Source: Streptomyces sp. R21 (GTDB lineage: Bacteria > Actinomycetota > Actinomycetes > Streptomycetales > Streptomycetaceae). Taken from it: 64,000 bases of DNA. The DNA lies in NCBI RefSeq assembly GCF_041051975.1, contig NZ_CP163435.1, forward strand, positions 8,039,001 through 8,103,000. Reading direction: 5' to 3'. The notes under the pieces were generated by a model. The model saw nothing but the letters and a program-made list of their open reading frames with translations, was not told the origin of the DNA and did not search any database. This document shows, piece after piece, positions 51,625 through 60,985 of the stretch (positions within the stretch are counted from its first letter, which is position 1; each line of letters starts with the position of its first letter). A program made the translations under genes and the position numbers.

Positions 51625-53214
51625 GTGCTCGTGAACATGCGCAACCAGTGGCCAGTCCTGCCGATCGTGGTGGGGCTGGCCTCCGGCCTGTTGACCGGAT
51701 GCGGCTCGGGGACGGGCGGCTCCGGCGGCACCGGCTCCTCCGTCGTGATGGGGATGTCCGACGACGTCCTGGCCACCGACCCGGCGTCCGGCTACGACCC
51801 CGGCTCCTGGCTGTTGTTCAACAACGTCTTCCAGTCGTTGCTGAGCTTCCCCGACGGCGGCACCGAGCCGCAGCCGGAGGCCGCGAAGAGCTGCTCCTTC
51901 ACGGACACCCGCACCATGGTCTACGAGTGCACGCTCCAGGACGGGCTGAAGTTCAGCAACGGTGACCCGCTCACCTCGAAGGACGTCAAGTTCTCCTTCG
52001 ACCGCATGCTGCGGATCAACGACGGTGCCGGCCCGGCGATCATGTTCCCCATGCTCGACGAGGTGCAGACGCCGGACGCCAAGACCGTCGTCTTCAAGCT
52101 CAAGTACGCCGACGCCACCTTCCCGAGCAAGATAGCCTCCGGCGCCGGCTCCATCGTCGACCACCGGCAGTACTCCGCGACCGGTCTCCGCAAGGACGAC
52201 GAAGCTGTCGGTTCGGGCCCGTACAAGCTGGACTCCTTCAGCAAGGAAGAGGCCGTCTTCTCGGTCAACTCCGACTACGAGGGCACCGCCAAGGTGAAGA
52301 ACTCCGGCATCACGCTGAAGTTCTTCCACGGCGACCAGGCCGGCCTGAAGAACGCCCTCCTGAACGACAAGGTCGACGTCGCCTACCGCGGCCTCACCGC
52401 CGACGACATCGCGGACATCGACAACGACACGTCCACCGGCAAGGGCGTCAACCTCGTCGAGGGCAGCAGCGCCGAGGTGCAGCACCTGGTCTTCAACATG
52501 GACGACCCGGTGGCGGGCAAGCTCGGCGTCCGCAAGGCCATCGCCTATCTCCTCGACCGCGAGGCCCTCGTCGACAAGGTCTACGAGAACACGGCGACGC
52601 CGCTCTACTCGATCATCCCGGCCGGTATCGCCGGCCACAGCACCGCCTTCTTCGACACGTACGGCGCCCGCCCCTCGAAGACCAGGGCCGAGTCCGCCCT
52701 GCGCTCCGATGGCATCACCGGCAAGGTCAAGCTGACCCTCTGGTCGACGCCCTCGCGCTACGGGCCGTCCACCGACGCCGAGTTCGAGGCGATCGCGGGG
52801 CAGCTCAACGCGAGCGGGCTGTTCGACGCGACCGTGAAGTCCGTCGCCTACGACCAGTACGAGAAGGACATCGCCGACGGCAAGTACGGCGTGTACGTGA
52901 AGGGCTGGGTGCCCGACTACCCGGACCCGGACAACTTCACGGCCCCGTTCTTCGGCAAGGGCAACGTGCTGAGCAACAACTACAGCAACAACACCATCAC
53001 CTCCGACCTCATCCCGAAGACCGCTGCCGAGAGCGACCGCGCCGCCACCGACAAGGCATACGGCGAACTCCAGGAGGTCGTCGCCCAGCAGATCCCGGTC
53101 ATCCCGATCTGGCAGGCCAAGCAGTACGCGGTCGTCCGCGACAGCGTCTACGGCCTCGAGAACTGCCTCGACGCCTCGACGGTCTTCCGCTTCTGGGAGA
53201 TCCACAAGGGCTGA
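51625..53214 (+). CDS. Peptide/oligopeptide-binding lipoprotein (SBP family 5), second paralogue
   Basis: A 529-residue lipoprotein with lipobox GLLTGC and a Gly/Ser/Thr-rich spacer. It is clearly related to the preceding protein, for example GLKFSNGDPLTSKDVKFSFDRMLRI compared segment by segment with its neighbour, and the shared C-terminus QQIPVIPIWQAKQYAVVRD. The start is GTG 51625 with GAAGG upstream; GTG 51631 or ATG 51637 are alternatives. It is a tandem duplicate that has diverged strongly, so the two may bind different ligands. Confidence 0.9.
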   Translation: MLVNMRNQWPVLPIVVGLASGLLTGCGSGTGGSGGTGSSVVMGMSDDVLATDPASGYDPGSWLLFNNVFQSLLSFPDGGTEPQPEAAKSCSFTDTRTMVYECTLQDGLKFSNGDPLTSKDVKFSFDRMLRINDGAGPAIMFPMLDEVQTPDAKTVVFKLKYADATFPSKIASGAGSIVDHRQYSATGLRKDDEAVGSGPYKLDSFSKEEAVFSVNSDYEGTAKVKNSGITLKFFHGDQAGLKNALLNDKVDVAYRGLTADDIADIDNDTSTGKGVNLVEGSSAEVQHLVFNMDDPVAGKLGVRKAIAYLLDREALVDKVYENTATPLYSIIPAGIAGHSTAFFDTYGARPSKTRAESALRSDGITGKVKLTLWSTPSRYGPSTDAEFEAIAGQLNASGLFDATVKSVAYDQYEKDIADGKYGVYVKGWVPDYPDPDNFTAPFFGKGNVLSNNYSNNTITSDLIPKTAAESDRAATDKAYGELQEVVAQQIPVIPIWQAKQYAVVRDSVYGLENCLDASTVFRFWEIHKG

Positions 53215-53232
53215 CACCCACAGCACATACGC

Positions 53233-53269
53233 CGAGGGCGCCCTCTTCTTGAAGAAGAGGGCGCCCTCG
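53233..53269. terminator. Bidirectional terminator
   Basis: CGAGGGCGCCCTCTTCTT (53233-53250), one base, and its exact complement (53252-53269). It lies between the second peptide-binding gene and the convergent response-regulator gene. Confidence 0.92.
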
Positions 53270-53289
53270 CCGCTGCTGTTGGCGCTGAG

Positions 53290-53961
53290 CTACTGGGCGC
53301 CGGGGCGCACCAGCCCGCTCTCGTACGCGTACACCGCAGCCTGCACCCGGTCGCGCAGCCCCAGCTTGGTGAGGACGTGGCCGACATGTGTCTTGACGGT
53401 GGTCTCGCTGACGAAGAGATCGGCGGCGATCTCCGCGTTGGACAGCCCGCGCGCCACCAGCTTGAGCACCTCCACCTCGCGGTCGGTCAGCGTGTGCAGG
53501 GTGTCCGGCACCGGCTCATCGCCCGAGGGCAGATGACCGGCGTACTTGTCGAGCAGCCGGCGCGTGATGCTCGGCGCCAGCATCGCCTCGCCCCCGGCGA
53601 CCACACGGATCGCCTGCACCAGCTCATTGGCCGGGGCGTCCTTGAGGAGGAAGCCGCTGGCACCGGCGCGCAGCGCCTCCACCACATACTCGTCGAGGTC
53701 GAAGGTGGTCAGCACCAACACCTTCGCCGGACCGTCCCGGCCGGGGCCGGTGATCTGCCGGGTCGCCTCGACACCGTCCATCCGCGGCATGCGGATGTCC
53801 ATCAGAACCACATCGGGCTGCAGGGCACGCACCTGATCGAGCGCCTGGAGACCGTCGCCGGCCTCGCCGACGACCGCGAGGTCCTGCTCCGCCTCCAGGA
53901 TCATCCGGAAGCCGGTACGCAGAAGAGGCTGGTCGTCGACCAATAGGACGCGGATGGCCAC
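53290..53961 (-). CDS. NarL/LuxR-family response regulator, orphan
   Basis: A 223-residue two-component regulator. The receiver domain has acidic D9 and D10, phosphoacceptor D55 (VVLMDIRMPRMDG), T85/T86 and K107 (GFLLKDAP). The C-terminal LuxR helix-turn-helix is LTDREVEVLKLVARGLSNAEIA then SETTVKTHVGHVLTKLGLRDRVQAAVYAYE. AAGGAG precedes ATG 53961. No histidine kinase lies in this window. It follows the RecB-like nuclease gene by 14 bases and is probably co-transcribed with it. Confidence 0.93.
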   Translation of the reverse strand: MAIRVLLVDDQPLLRTGFRMILEAEQDLAVVGEAGDGLQALDQVRALQPDVVLMDIRMPRMDGVEATRQITGPGRDGPAKVLVLTTFDLDEYVVEALRAGASGFLLKDAPANELVQAIRVVAGGEAMLAPSITRRLLDKYAGHLPSGDEPVPDTLHTLTDREVEVLKLVARGLSNAEIAADLFVSETTVKTHVGHVLTKLGLRDRVQAAVYAYESGLVRPGAQ

Positions 53962-53975
53962 GTAAGTCTCCTTCG

Positions 53976-54950
<975 letters not shown>

Positions 54951-55125
54951 GACGACAGACCTTACGGCCCGCCACTGACAGTGACACCGTTCCGGCTCGT
55001 GCGACGGCGCGGAAAACAGAAGGGGTGCCGGGGCGGAACGCGCCGCGACGGCCGCATACCATCGACCGGAGACCCTCCTGCTCCGCATGATCGGGAGCGG
55101 GAGACGCTTCGAACGAGGGGACATC

Positions 55126-56691
55126 GTGGACGAGAGCGGCGGGAGCGGGCAGCCGCGGTCCGGCAACGACGCGACGGCCGAGCGCAACCCAGGGCAGGCG
55201 GCGCAGGCCGCCGACGCCGAGCGCCCCGGGACGGAGCCGCAGCAGGACCGCGTCCAGCCGGATCCCACCGGGCCGGACAGCGAAACCCCGGCAACGGCGG
55301 CCACCACGGAGCAGGAAGCGGAAGCGGAGCACCCCACCGAGCGCGACACGAGCGGCGGGAGCAGTGCCGGCGAGCAGGACGCGGACCCGCACGAAGCCCG
55401 GCCCCGGACGCCCGCCATCACGCCGACGGGCGACGGCACCGATTCCGACTCCGATTCCGACGGAACCCACCCCGATCCCACCTCCCCCCGGACCCTCGCC
55501 ACCTCCGGCAAGAGCCTTCGACCGCCCCAGCGCCCCAAGGAGCCCGGAGGCGGGCTGCTCATGGGCCGGCCCTTCGGCGTCCCCGTGTACGTGGCGCCCA
55601 GCTGGTTCCTCGTGGCCGCCCTGATCACCTGGGTGTTCGGCGGCCAGCTCGACCGCGTGCTGCCCGAACTCGGCGCCGCCCGCTACCTCGTCTCCCTCTT
55701 CTTCGCGGTCGCCTTCTACGCCTCCGTACTCATCCACGAGCTGGCCCACACCGTCGCCGCGCTCCGCTTCAAGCTCCCGGTGCGACGGATCCAGCTCCAG
55801 TTCTTCGGCGGGGTGTCGGAGATCGAGAAGGAGTCGGAGACACCGGGCCGGGAGTTCGTGCTCGCCTTCGTCGGACCGCTCCTCTCACTCGTCCTCTCCG
55901 GCCTCTTCTACCTCGCCATGCAGACCGTCGAGCCCGGCACCGTCCCGGGCGTGCTGCTGGCGGGCCTGATGGTCTCCAACCTGATCGTCGCCGCCTTCAA
56001 CCTGCTGCCCGGCCTCCCGCTCGACGGCGGCCGCATGCTCCGCGCCGTCGTCTGGAAGATCACCGGCAAGCCGATGAGCGGCACCATCGCCGCAGCCTGG
56101 GTCGGCCGCGCCCTCGCCGTCTCCGTACTGATCGGACTGCCCCTGCTCACCCAGTCCGGCACCCTCGGCGACGCCCCGGACGACATCGGCGGCATGGACA
56201 CCGTCATGGACGCCCTGCTCGCAGCCATCCTCGCCGCGATCATCTGGACCGGCGCCGGCAACAGCCTGCGCATGGCCCGCCTGCGTGAACACCTCCCGGA
56301 GCTGCGCGCCCGCTCCCTCACCCGCCGGGCCGTCCCAGTGGAGACCAACACCCCGCTCTCGGAGGCCCTGCGCCGCGCCAACGACGCCGGAGCCCGCGCC
56401 CTGGTCGTGGTCGACCCGGACGGCGAACCTCTCTCCCTCGTCCGTGAGGCCGCCATCGTCGGCGTACCGGAACACCGCCGCCCCTGGGTCGCCGTCAGCG
56501 GCCTCGCCCAGGACCTCACCGAAGGCATGCGGGTCTCCGTCGAGCTCGCCGGGGAGGACCTCCTGGACGCCCTGCGCGCCACCCCCGCCACGGAGTACCT
56601 CGTGGTGGAGGACTCCGGCGAGATCTACGGCGTCCTGTCGGCGGCGGACGTCGAGCGCGCCTTCGTGAAGGCGATGGCCCGCCCCTCCTAG
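55126..56691 (+). CDS. Site-2 protease (M50) with C-terminal CBS domain
   Basis: A 521-residue intramembrane zinc protease. Residues 1-140 are a hydrophilic, Glu/Thr/Pro/Ser/Asp-rich disordered tail. Membrane segments follow, with the zinc motif HELAHTVAAL in ASVLIHELAHTV and the second metal motif NLLPGLPLDGGRML. The C-terminal 130 residues form a CBS-type module (VETNTPLSEALRRANDAGARALVVVDP, YLVVEDSGEIYGVLSAADV). The start is GTG 55126 with GAGGGG upstream; ATG 55087 is possible. CBS domains suggest adenine-nucleotide control. The substrate, perhaps an anti-sigma factor, is unknown. Confidence 0.9.
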   Translation: MDESGGSGQPRSGNDATAERNPGQAAQAADAERPGTEPQQDRVQPDPTGPDSETPATAATTEQEAEAEHPTERDTSGGSSAGEQDADPHEARPRTPAITPTGDGTDSDSDSDGTHPDPTSPRTLATSGKSLRPPQRPKEPGGGLLMGRPFGVPVYVAPSWFLVAALITWVFGGQLDRVLPELGAARYLVSLFFAVAFYASVLIHELAHTVAALRFKLPVRRIQLQFFGGVSEIEKESETPGREFVLAFVGPLLSLVLSGLFYLAMQTVEPGTVPGVLLAGLMVSNLIVAAFNLLPGLPLDGGRMLRAVVWKITGKPMSGTIAAAWVGRALAVSVLIGLPLLTQSGTLGDAPDDIGGMDTVMDALLAAILAAIIWTGAGNSLRMARLREHLPELRARSLTRRAVPVETNTPLSEALRRANDAGARALVVVDPDGEPLSLVREAAIVGVPEHRRPWVAVSGLAQDLTEGMRVSVELAGEDLLDALRATPATEYLVVEDSGEIYGVLSAADVERAFVKAMARPS

Positions 56692-56729
56692 TGGTCAGCA
56701 CCCCTGGCCGGGACCGGTAGGCTGGTCAC

Positions 56730-57632
56730 ATGTCCGAACCGACCGGTGCCGCCCGCAGGCGCGGGCCCTTCAAGGTCGGGGACCAGGTTCAGCTGACCGA
56801 CCCCAAGGGCCGCCACTACACGTTCACGCTCGAAGCGGGGAAGAACTTCCACACCCACAAGGGTTCCTTCCCGCACGACGAGCTGATCGGTGCTCCCGAG
56901 GGCAGCGTTGTCCGCACCACGGGGAACGTCGCCTATCTCGCGCTGCGCCCCCTGCTCCCCGACTACGTCCTGTCCATGCCCCGCGGCGCCGCCGTGGTCT
57001 ACCCCAAGGACGCGGGGCAGATCCTGGCCTTCGCCGACATCTTCCCCGGCGCACGCGTCGTGGAGGCGGGTGTCGGCTCCGGCTCGCTGAGCAGCTTCCT
57101 GCTGCGCGCCATCGGCGACGAGGGCATGCTGCACTCCTACGAGCGCCGCGAGGACTTCGCCGAGATCGCCCAGCAGAACGTGGAGCGCTACTTCGGCGGC
57201 CCGCACCCCGCCTGGCAGCTCACCGTCGGCGACCTCCAGGACAACCTGTCCGACGCGGACGTCGACCGTGTCATCCTCGACATGCTCGCCCCCTGGGAGT
57301 GCCTGGAGGCCGTGTCCAAGGCGCTCGTCCCCGGCGGCATCCTCTGCTGCTACGTGGCGACCACCACCCAGCTCGCGCGCACCGTCGAGTCCATCCGCGA
57401 GATCGGCTGCTTCAACGAGCCGACCTCCTGGGAGTCGATGATCCGCAACTGGCACGTCGAGGGCCTGGCCGTCCGCCCCGACCACCGGATGATCGGCCAC
57501 ACCGGCTTCCTGCTCACCGCCCGCCGCCTCGCGGACGGCGTCGAGCCGCCCATGCGTCGCCGCCGCCCCGCCAAGGGCGCCTACGGCGAGGACTACACGG
57601 GACCCAACGCCGACGGCGGCTCCGGCCGCTGA
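56730..57632 (+). CDS. trmI: tRNA (adenine-58-N1)-methyltransferase
   Basis: A 300-residue SAM-dependent enzyme that makes m1A58 in the T-loop of tRNA. A beta-barrel N-domain (FKVGDQVQLTDPKGRHYTF, GSFPHDELIGAPEGSVV) precedes the Rossmann methyltransferase domain with motif I VEAGVGSGSLSSFLL, then YERREDFAEIAQQNVERYF and the catalytic Asp region RVILDMLAPWECLEAV. The C-terminal tail is basic. In actinobacteria it usually lies near arc, as here. Confidence 0.95.
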   Translation: MSEPTGAARRRGPFKVGDQVQLTDPKGRHYTFTLEAGKNFHTHKGSFPHDELIGAPEGSVVRTTGNVAYLALRPLLPDYVLSMPRGAAVVYPKDAGQILAFADIFPGARVVEAGVGSGSLSSFLLRAIGDEGMLHSYERREDFAEIAQQNVERYFGGPHPAWQLTVGDLQDNLSDADVDRVILDMLAPWECLEAVSKALVPGGILCCYVATTTQLARTVESIREIGCFNEPTSWESMIRNWHVEGLAVRPDHRMIGHTGFLLTARRLADGVEPPMRRRRPAKGAYGEDYTGPNADGGSGR

Positions 57633-57651
57633 CGGACCCAACGCACCACGA

Positions 57652-57700
57652 CTGTGGCCGAGTTCCCGGAACGACCGGGGAACTCGGCCACAGCACTTTT
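57652..57700 (+). terminator. Terminator after trmI
   Basis: CTGTGGCCGAGTTCCC pairs with GGGAACTCGGCCACAG (57652-57667 with 57678-57693), followed by CACTTTTTTG. This is a classic intrinsic terminator with a T-run, starting about 20 bases after the trmI stop. Confidence 0.95.
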
Positions 57701-57809
57701 TTGTTGACACCGCGCCAGAACTCCGGACCCCGCCGTTCCGCCTCCCTGTGACGTGTGGCACCATGCGGGTCACCCCACCGGCACAGCCCTCACAGGAGAC
57801 ACATCTCTC

Positions 57810-58385
57810 GTGCAGCAATCCGCCGTCCCGGAACTGGCACACACGCATGCCGGCCCCATGCACTGGCTCGCCACGGCCACCGCTCTCGCCGGCGTCGTCG
57901 CGATCTCGTCCGTCCTGCAGCCCTCACCGGCGACCGCGGCCCAGCCCGGCCCCGAGGGGAAGCGCGCCAGGTCGGTCGCGGCCGCCCCGAGTACCACCGG
58001 GGTCGACTTCCCGATCGAGTGCGGCCCCGCGAAGGTCCTCGTAGAGAAGAAGGCGTCCGGAGACCTCGACGGTGACGGCAGCCCGGAAACCGTGGCCGTG
58101 GTCCGCTGTGACGCCGGCTCCGGCACCCCGCCGAGCGGCGTCTACGTCCTCACCCGGGCCGACGGCCAGGCCCGGCCCCGCGTGGTGGCCACCCTCGTAG
58201 ACCCGAAGGACCGCAGAAGCGTCACCGACTTCGCCGTTCGAGACGGCGCGGTCACGGCGACCCTGCTCGGCTACTCCTCGGCCGACGTACCCAGTTGCTG
58301 CCCCGACGTGAAGGACAGCGCCAAGTGGCAGTGGAAGGACGGTGCGTTCGTCCGCTCGACACCGTCCGAAGCCCGGAGCGTGTGA
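57810..58385 (+). CDS. Secreted protein with DxDxDG motif, function unknown
   Basis: A 191-residue exported protein. The start is GTG 57810 with AGGAG about 12 bases upstream. A hydrophobic segment WLATATALAGVVAISSVL with a later ATAA cleavage site makes residues 1-47 a long signal region. The mature part has four to five cysteines (FPIECGP, VVRCDAG, PSCCPD) and a calcium-loop-like GDLDGDGSPETVAVV motif as in FG-GAP/VCBS and dockerin loops. It is conserved in Streptomyces to my knowledge. Function unknown. Confidence 0.75.
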   Translation: MQQSAVPELAHTHAGPMHWLATATALAGVVAISSVLQPSPATAAQPGPEGKRARSVAAAPSTTGVDFPIECGPAKVLVEKKASGDLDGDGSPETVAVVRCDAGSGTPPSGVYVLTRADGQARPRVVATLVDPKDRRSVTDFAVRDGAVTATLLGYSSADVPSCCPDVKDSAKWQWKDGAFVRSTPSEARSV

Positions 58386-58422
58386 CCAAACAGACAGCCC
58401 GTGACGCGGGGTGCCCGAGAGG

Positions 58423-58728
58423 TCACTCCGCGTCGGGGCCGTACACCTCGACCCTGTCCGAAACCCGACGTACGTGGATGCAGTCGCCCGGGCACTCCTT
58501 CGCCGAGTCCGAGACATCGCGCAGAAGCGTCAGCGGTACGGGCGTTGTGGCGCCCGGGGCCTGGAGCAGCTCGTCGTCGGCGCCCTTCACATAGGCCAGG
58601 CCGTCGATGTCCAGCTCGAAGACCTCCGGGGCGTACTGGACGCAGATGCCGTCACCGGTACAGAGGTCCTGATCGATCCAGACCTCGAGCGCCTCGCCGT
58701 CGACTACGGCCTTCTGCTGCACGGTCAT
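58423..58728 (-). CDS. Ferredoxin, single-cluster type
   Basis: A 101-residue electron carrier. DQDLCTGDGICVQYAPEVFELD is the usual N-terminal cluster segment (shown here as C-x5-C) and AKECPGDCIHV the C-terminal cysteine segment (C-P). The pattern fits a [3Fe-4S] or [4Fe-4S] ferredoxin like those serving P450s. AGGAG precedes ATG 58728. It is divergent from arc with a 256-base shared region; the same pairing of a ferredoxin with the proteasome ATPase is common in actinobacteria, as I recall. Confidence 0.92.
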   Translation of the reverse strand: MTVQQKAVVDGEALEVWIDQDLCTGDGICVQYAPEVFELDIDGLAYVKGADDELLQAPGATTPVPLTLLRDVSDSAKECPGDCIHVRRVSDRVEVYGPDAE

Positions 58729-58984
58729 GTCTCCTGCCGTTTTCCTGCGCCGAGTGAACCGGAATAAAAAGCAAGTCGGCCCAGCTCTGACGGGTGTTGA
58801 ACAGTTCGACCCTACCTCTGGCGGCTTCCCAATCATGTTCGGTGGGTATTCCCCTGGCGTGAGGGAGAGCGCAAGGGTGAAGATCGGACACACCCCGACA
58901 GTCTTTGTGATCTAGGGGTTTCAATCGACACCCACCCAGGTAGGGTCTGGAAGCGTCCAGCTCCCCTTGGAGGAGGTGAGGACC

Positions 58985-60751
58985 GTGGCAGCCCACGACG
59001 ACGACATGAACCGCGGCATCCGCCCGGGACGAGGGTCCGATGACCCCGCCGGGCAGATTGCCTACCTTGAGCAGGAGATCGCCGTCCTGCGACGCAAGCT
59101 CGCCGACTCTCCGCGGCACACGAGGATTCTCGAAGAGCGGATCGTCGAGCTGCAGACCAATCTGGCAGGCGTGTCCGCACAGAACGAGCGGCTCGCCAAC
59201 ACACTCCGCGAGGCCCGCGACCAGATCGTGGCCCTCAAGGAAGAAGTCGACCGGCTCGCACAGCCGCCGGCCGGCTTCGGTGTCTTCCTCGAGGCGAACG
59301 AGGACGGCACGGCGGACATCTTCACCGGCGGCCGCAAGCTGCGGGTGAACGTCAGCCCCAGCGTGGAGCTCGAAGAGCTCAGGCGCGGCCAGGAAGTGAT
59401 GCTCAACGAAGCGCTCAACGTGGTCGAGGCCATGGAGTACGAGCGCGTCGGGGACATCGTCACCCTCAAGGAGATCCTTGAGGACGGCGAGCGGGCCCTG
59501 GTGCTGGGGCACACGGACGAGGAACGGGTGGTACGGCTCGCCGAGCCACTGCTGGACGTCAACATCCGTCCCGGCGATGCCCTGCTGCTCGAACCCCGAT
59601 CCGGCTATGTCTACGAAATCGTCCCGAAGAGCGAGGTCGAGGAACTCGTCCTCGAAGAGGTCCCGGACATCGGCTACGAGCAGATCGGCGGTCTGGGCGG
59701 CCAGATCGAGATGATCCGCGACGCGGTCGAGCTCCCCTACCTCTACCCCGACCTCTTCAAGGAGCACGAACTGCGGCCGCCCAAGGGCGTGCTGCTGTAC
59801 GGGCCCCCCGGATGCGGCAAGACGCTCATCGCCAAGGCCGTCGCCAACTCGCTGGCCAAGAAGGTCGCCGAGGTCACCGGCCAGGCCACCGGCAAGAGCT
59901 TCTTCCTCAACATCAAGGGCCCCGAGCTCCTCAACAAGTACGTCGGTGAGACCGAGCGGCAGATCCGCCTCGTCTTCCAGCGCGCTCGTGAGAAGGCCAG
60001 CGAGGGCACCCCCGTCATCGTCTTCTTCGACGAGATGGAATCCCTCTTCCGCACCCGCGGATCAGGCGTCAGCTCGGACGTGGAGAACACCATCGTCCCG
60101 CAGCTGCTCGCCGAGATCGACGGCGTGGAAGGCCTGCAGAACGTGGTCGTGATCGGTGCCTCCAACCGCGAGGACATGATCGACCCCGCCATCCTGCGCC
60201 CCGGCCGCCTCGACGTGAAGATCAAGATCGAGCGTCCGGACGCCGAAGCGGCCAAGGACATCTTCCAGAAGTACCTCACGGAGCGGCTCCCGCTGCACCC
60301 CGAGGACGTGGGGGAGCACGGCGGCGACAAGGTCACCACGGTCCAGAGCATGATCCAGACGGCCGTGGAACACATGTACACGGAATCCGAGGAGAACCGC
60401 TTCCTGGAGGTCACCTACGCCAACGGTGACAAGGAAGTCCTCTACTTCAAGGACTTCAACTCCGGCGCCATGATCGAGAACATCGTGGGCCGGGCCAAGA
60501 AGATGGCGATCAAGGACTTCCTCGACCACAAGCAGAAGGGCATCCGCGTCTCCCACCTCCTCCAGGCTTGCGTGGACGAGTTCAAGGAGAACGAGGACCT
60601 GCCGAACACCACCAACCCGGACGACTGGGCCCGAATCTCCGGAAAGAAGGGCGAACGGATCGTGTACATCCGTACGCTCATCACCGGAAAGCAGGGCGCG
60701 GACACCGGACGCTCCATCGACACCGTGGCCAACACCGGGCAGTACCTGTAA
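58985..60751 (+). CDS. arc: Proteasome-activating AAA ATPase ARC (Mpa)
   Basis: A 588-residue ring ATPase that recognises pupylated proteins, unfolds them and feeds them to the 20S proteasome. Residues about 20-90 form a coiled coil (AYLEQEIAVLRRKL, ILEERIVELQTNL) that binds Pup. Two OB folds follow (about 95-240). The AAA domain has Walker A GPPGCGKT (273-280), Walker B IVFFDE (345-350) and the arginine-finger region NREDMIDPAILRPGR. The C-terminus ends GQYL, the motif that opens the proteasome gate. The start is GTG 58985, behind GGAGGAGGTGAGG; an in-frame TTG at 58967 overlaps that site. Confidence 0.97.
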   Translation: MAAHDDDMNRGIRPGRGSDDPAGQIAYLEQEIAVLRRKLADSPRHTRILEERIVELQTNLAGVSAQNERLANTLREARDQIVALKEEVDRLAQPPAGFGVFLEANEDGTADIFTGGRKLRVNVSPSVELEELRRGQEVMLNEALNVVEAMEYERVGDIVTLKEILEDGERALVLGHTDEERVVRLAEPLLDVNIRPGDALLLEPRSGYVYEIVPKSEVEELVLEEVPDIGYEQIGGLGGQIEMIRDAVELPYLYPDLFKEHELRPPKGVLLYGPPGCGKTLIAKAVANSLAKKVAEVTGQATGKSFFLNIKGPELLNKYVGETERQIRLVFQRAREKASEGTPVIVFFDEMESLFRTRGSGVSSDVENTIVPQLLAEIDGVEGLQNVVVIGASNREDMIDPAILRPGRLDVKIKIERPDAEAAKDIFQKYLTERLPLHPEDVGEHGGDKVTTVQSMIQTAVEHMYTESEENRFLEVTYANGDKEVLYFKDFNSGAMIENIVGRAKKMAIKDFLDHKQKGIRVSHLLQACVDEFKENEDLPNTTNPDDWARISGKKGERIVYIRTLITGKQGADTGRSIDTVANTGQYL

Positions 60752-60754
60752 AAG

Positions 60755-60804
60755 ACAGGGCGGCTGCGGGTGCCCGAGCCGGGTACCCGCAGCCGACTGT
60801 TTTT
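60755..60804 (+). terminator. Terminator after arc
   Basis: CGGCTGCGGGT (60761-60771) pairs exactly with ACCCGCAGCCG (60785-60795), extended by ACAG/CTGT outside and GCCC/GGGT inside, then TTTTT at 60800-60804. The following 180 bases should hold the promoter of dop. Confidence 0.93.
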
Positions 60805-60985
60805 CCGGTCACGGCTGGAGCAGAGCAATGACGCAAATGATCTCCCCACCAGCGCAGAGGCGCTCTAGGCTCTTTCGTACCGCCGAGTCGCGCAGTGCGG
60901 GGACGGGCACCGCACACGCACCGGAGCACCAGCGGTACTTGAGCAGCGTCCCCGACCGAGGACGCCGCCGGGCAAGGAGGGCCGC

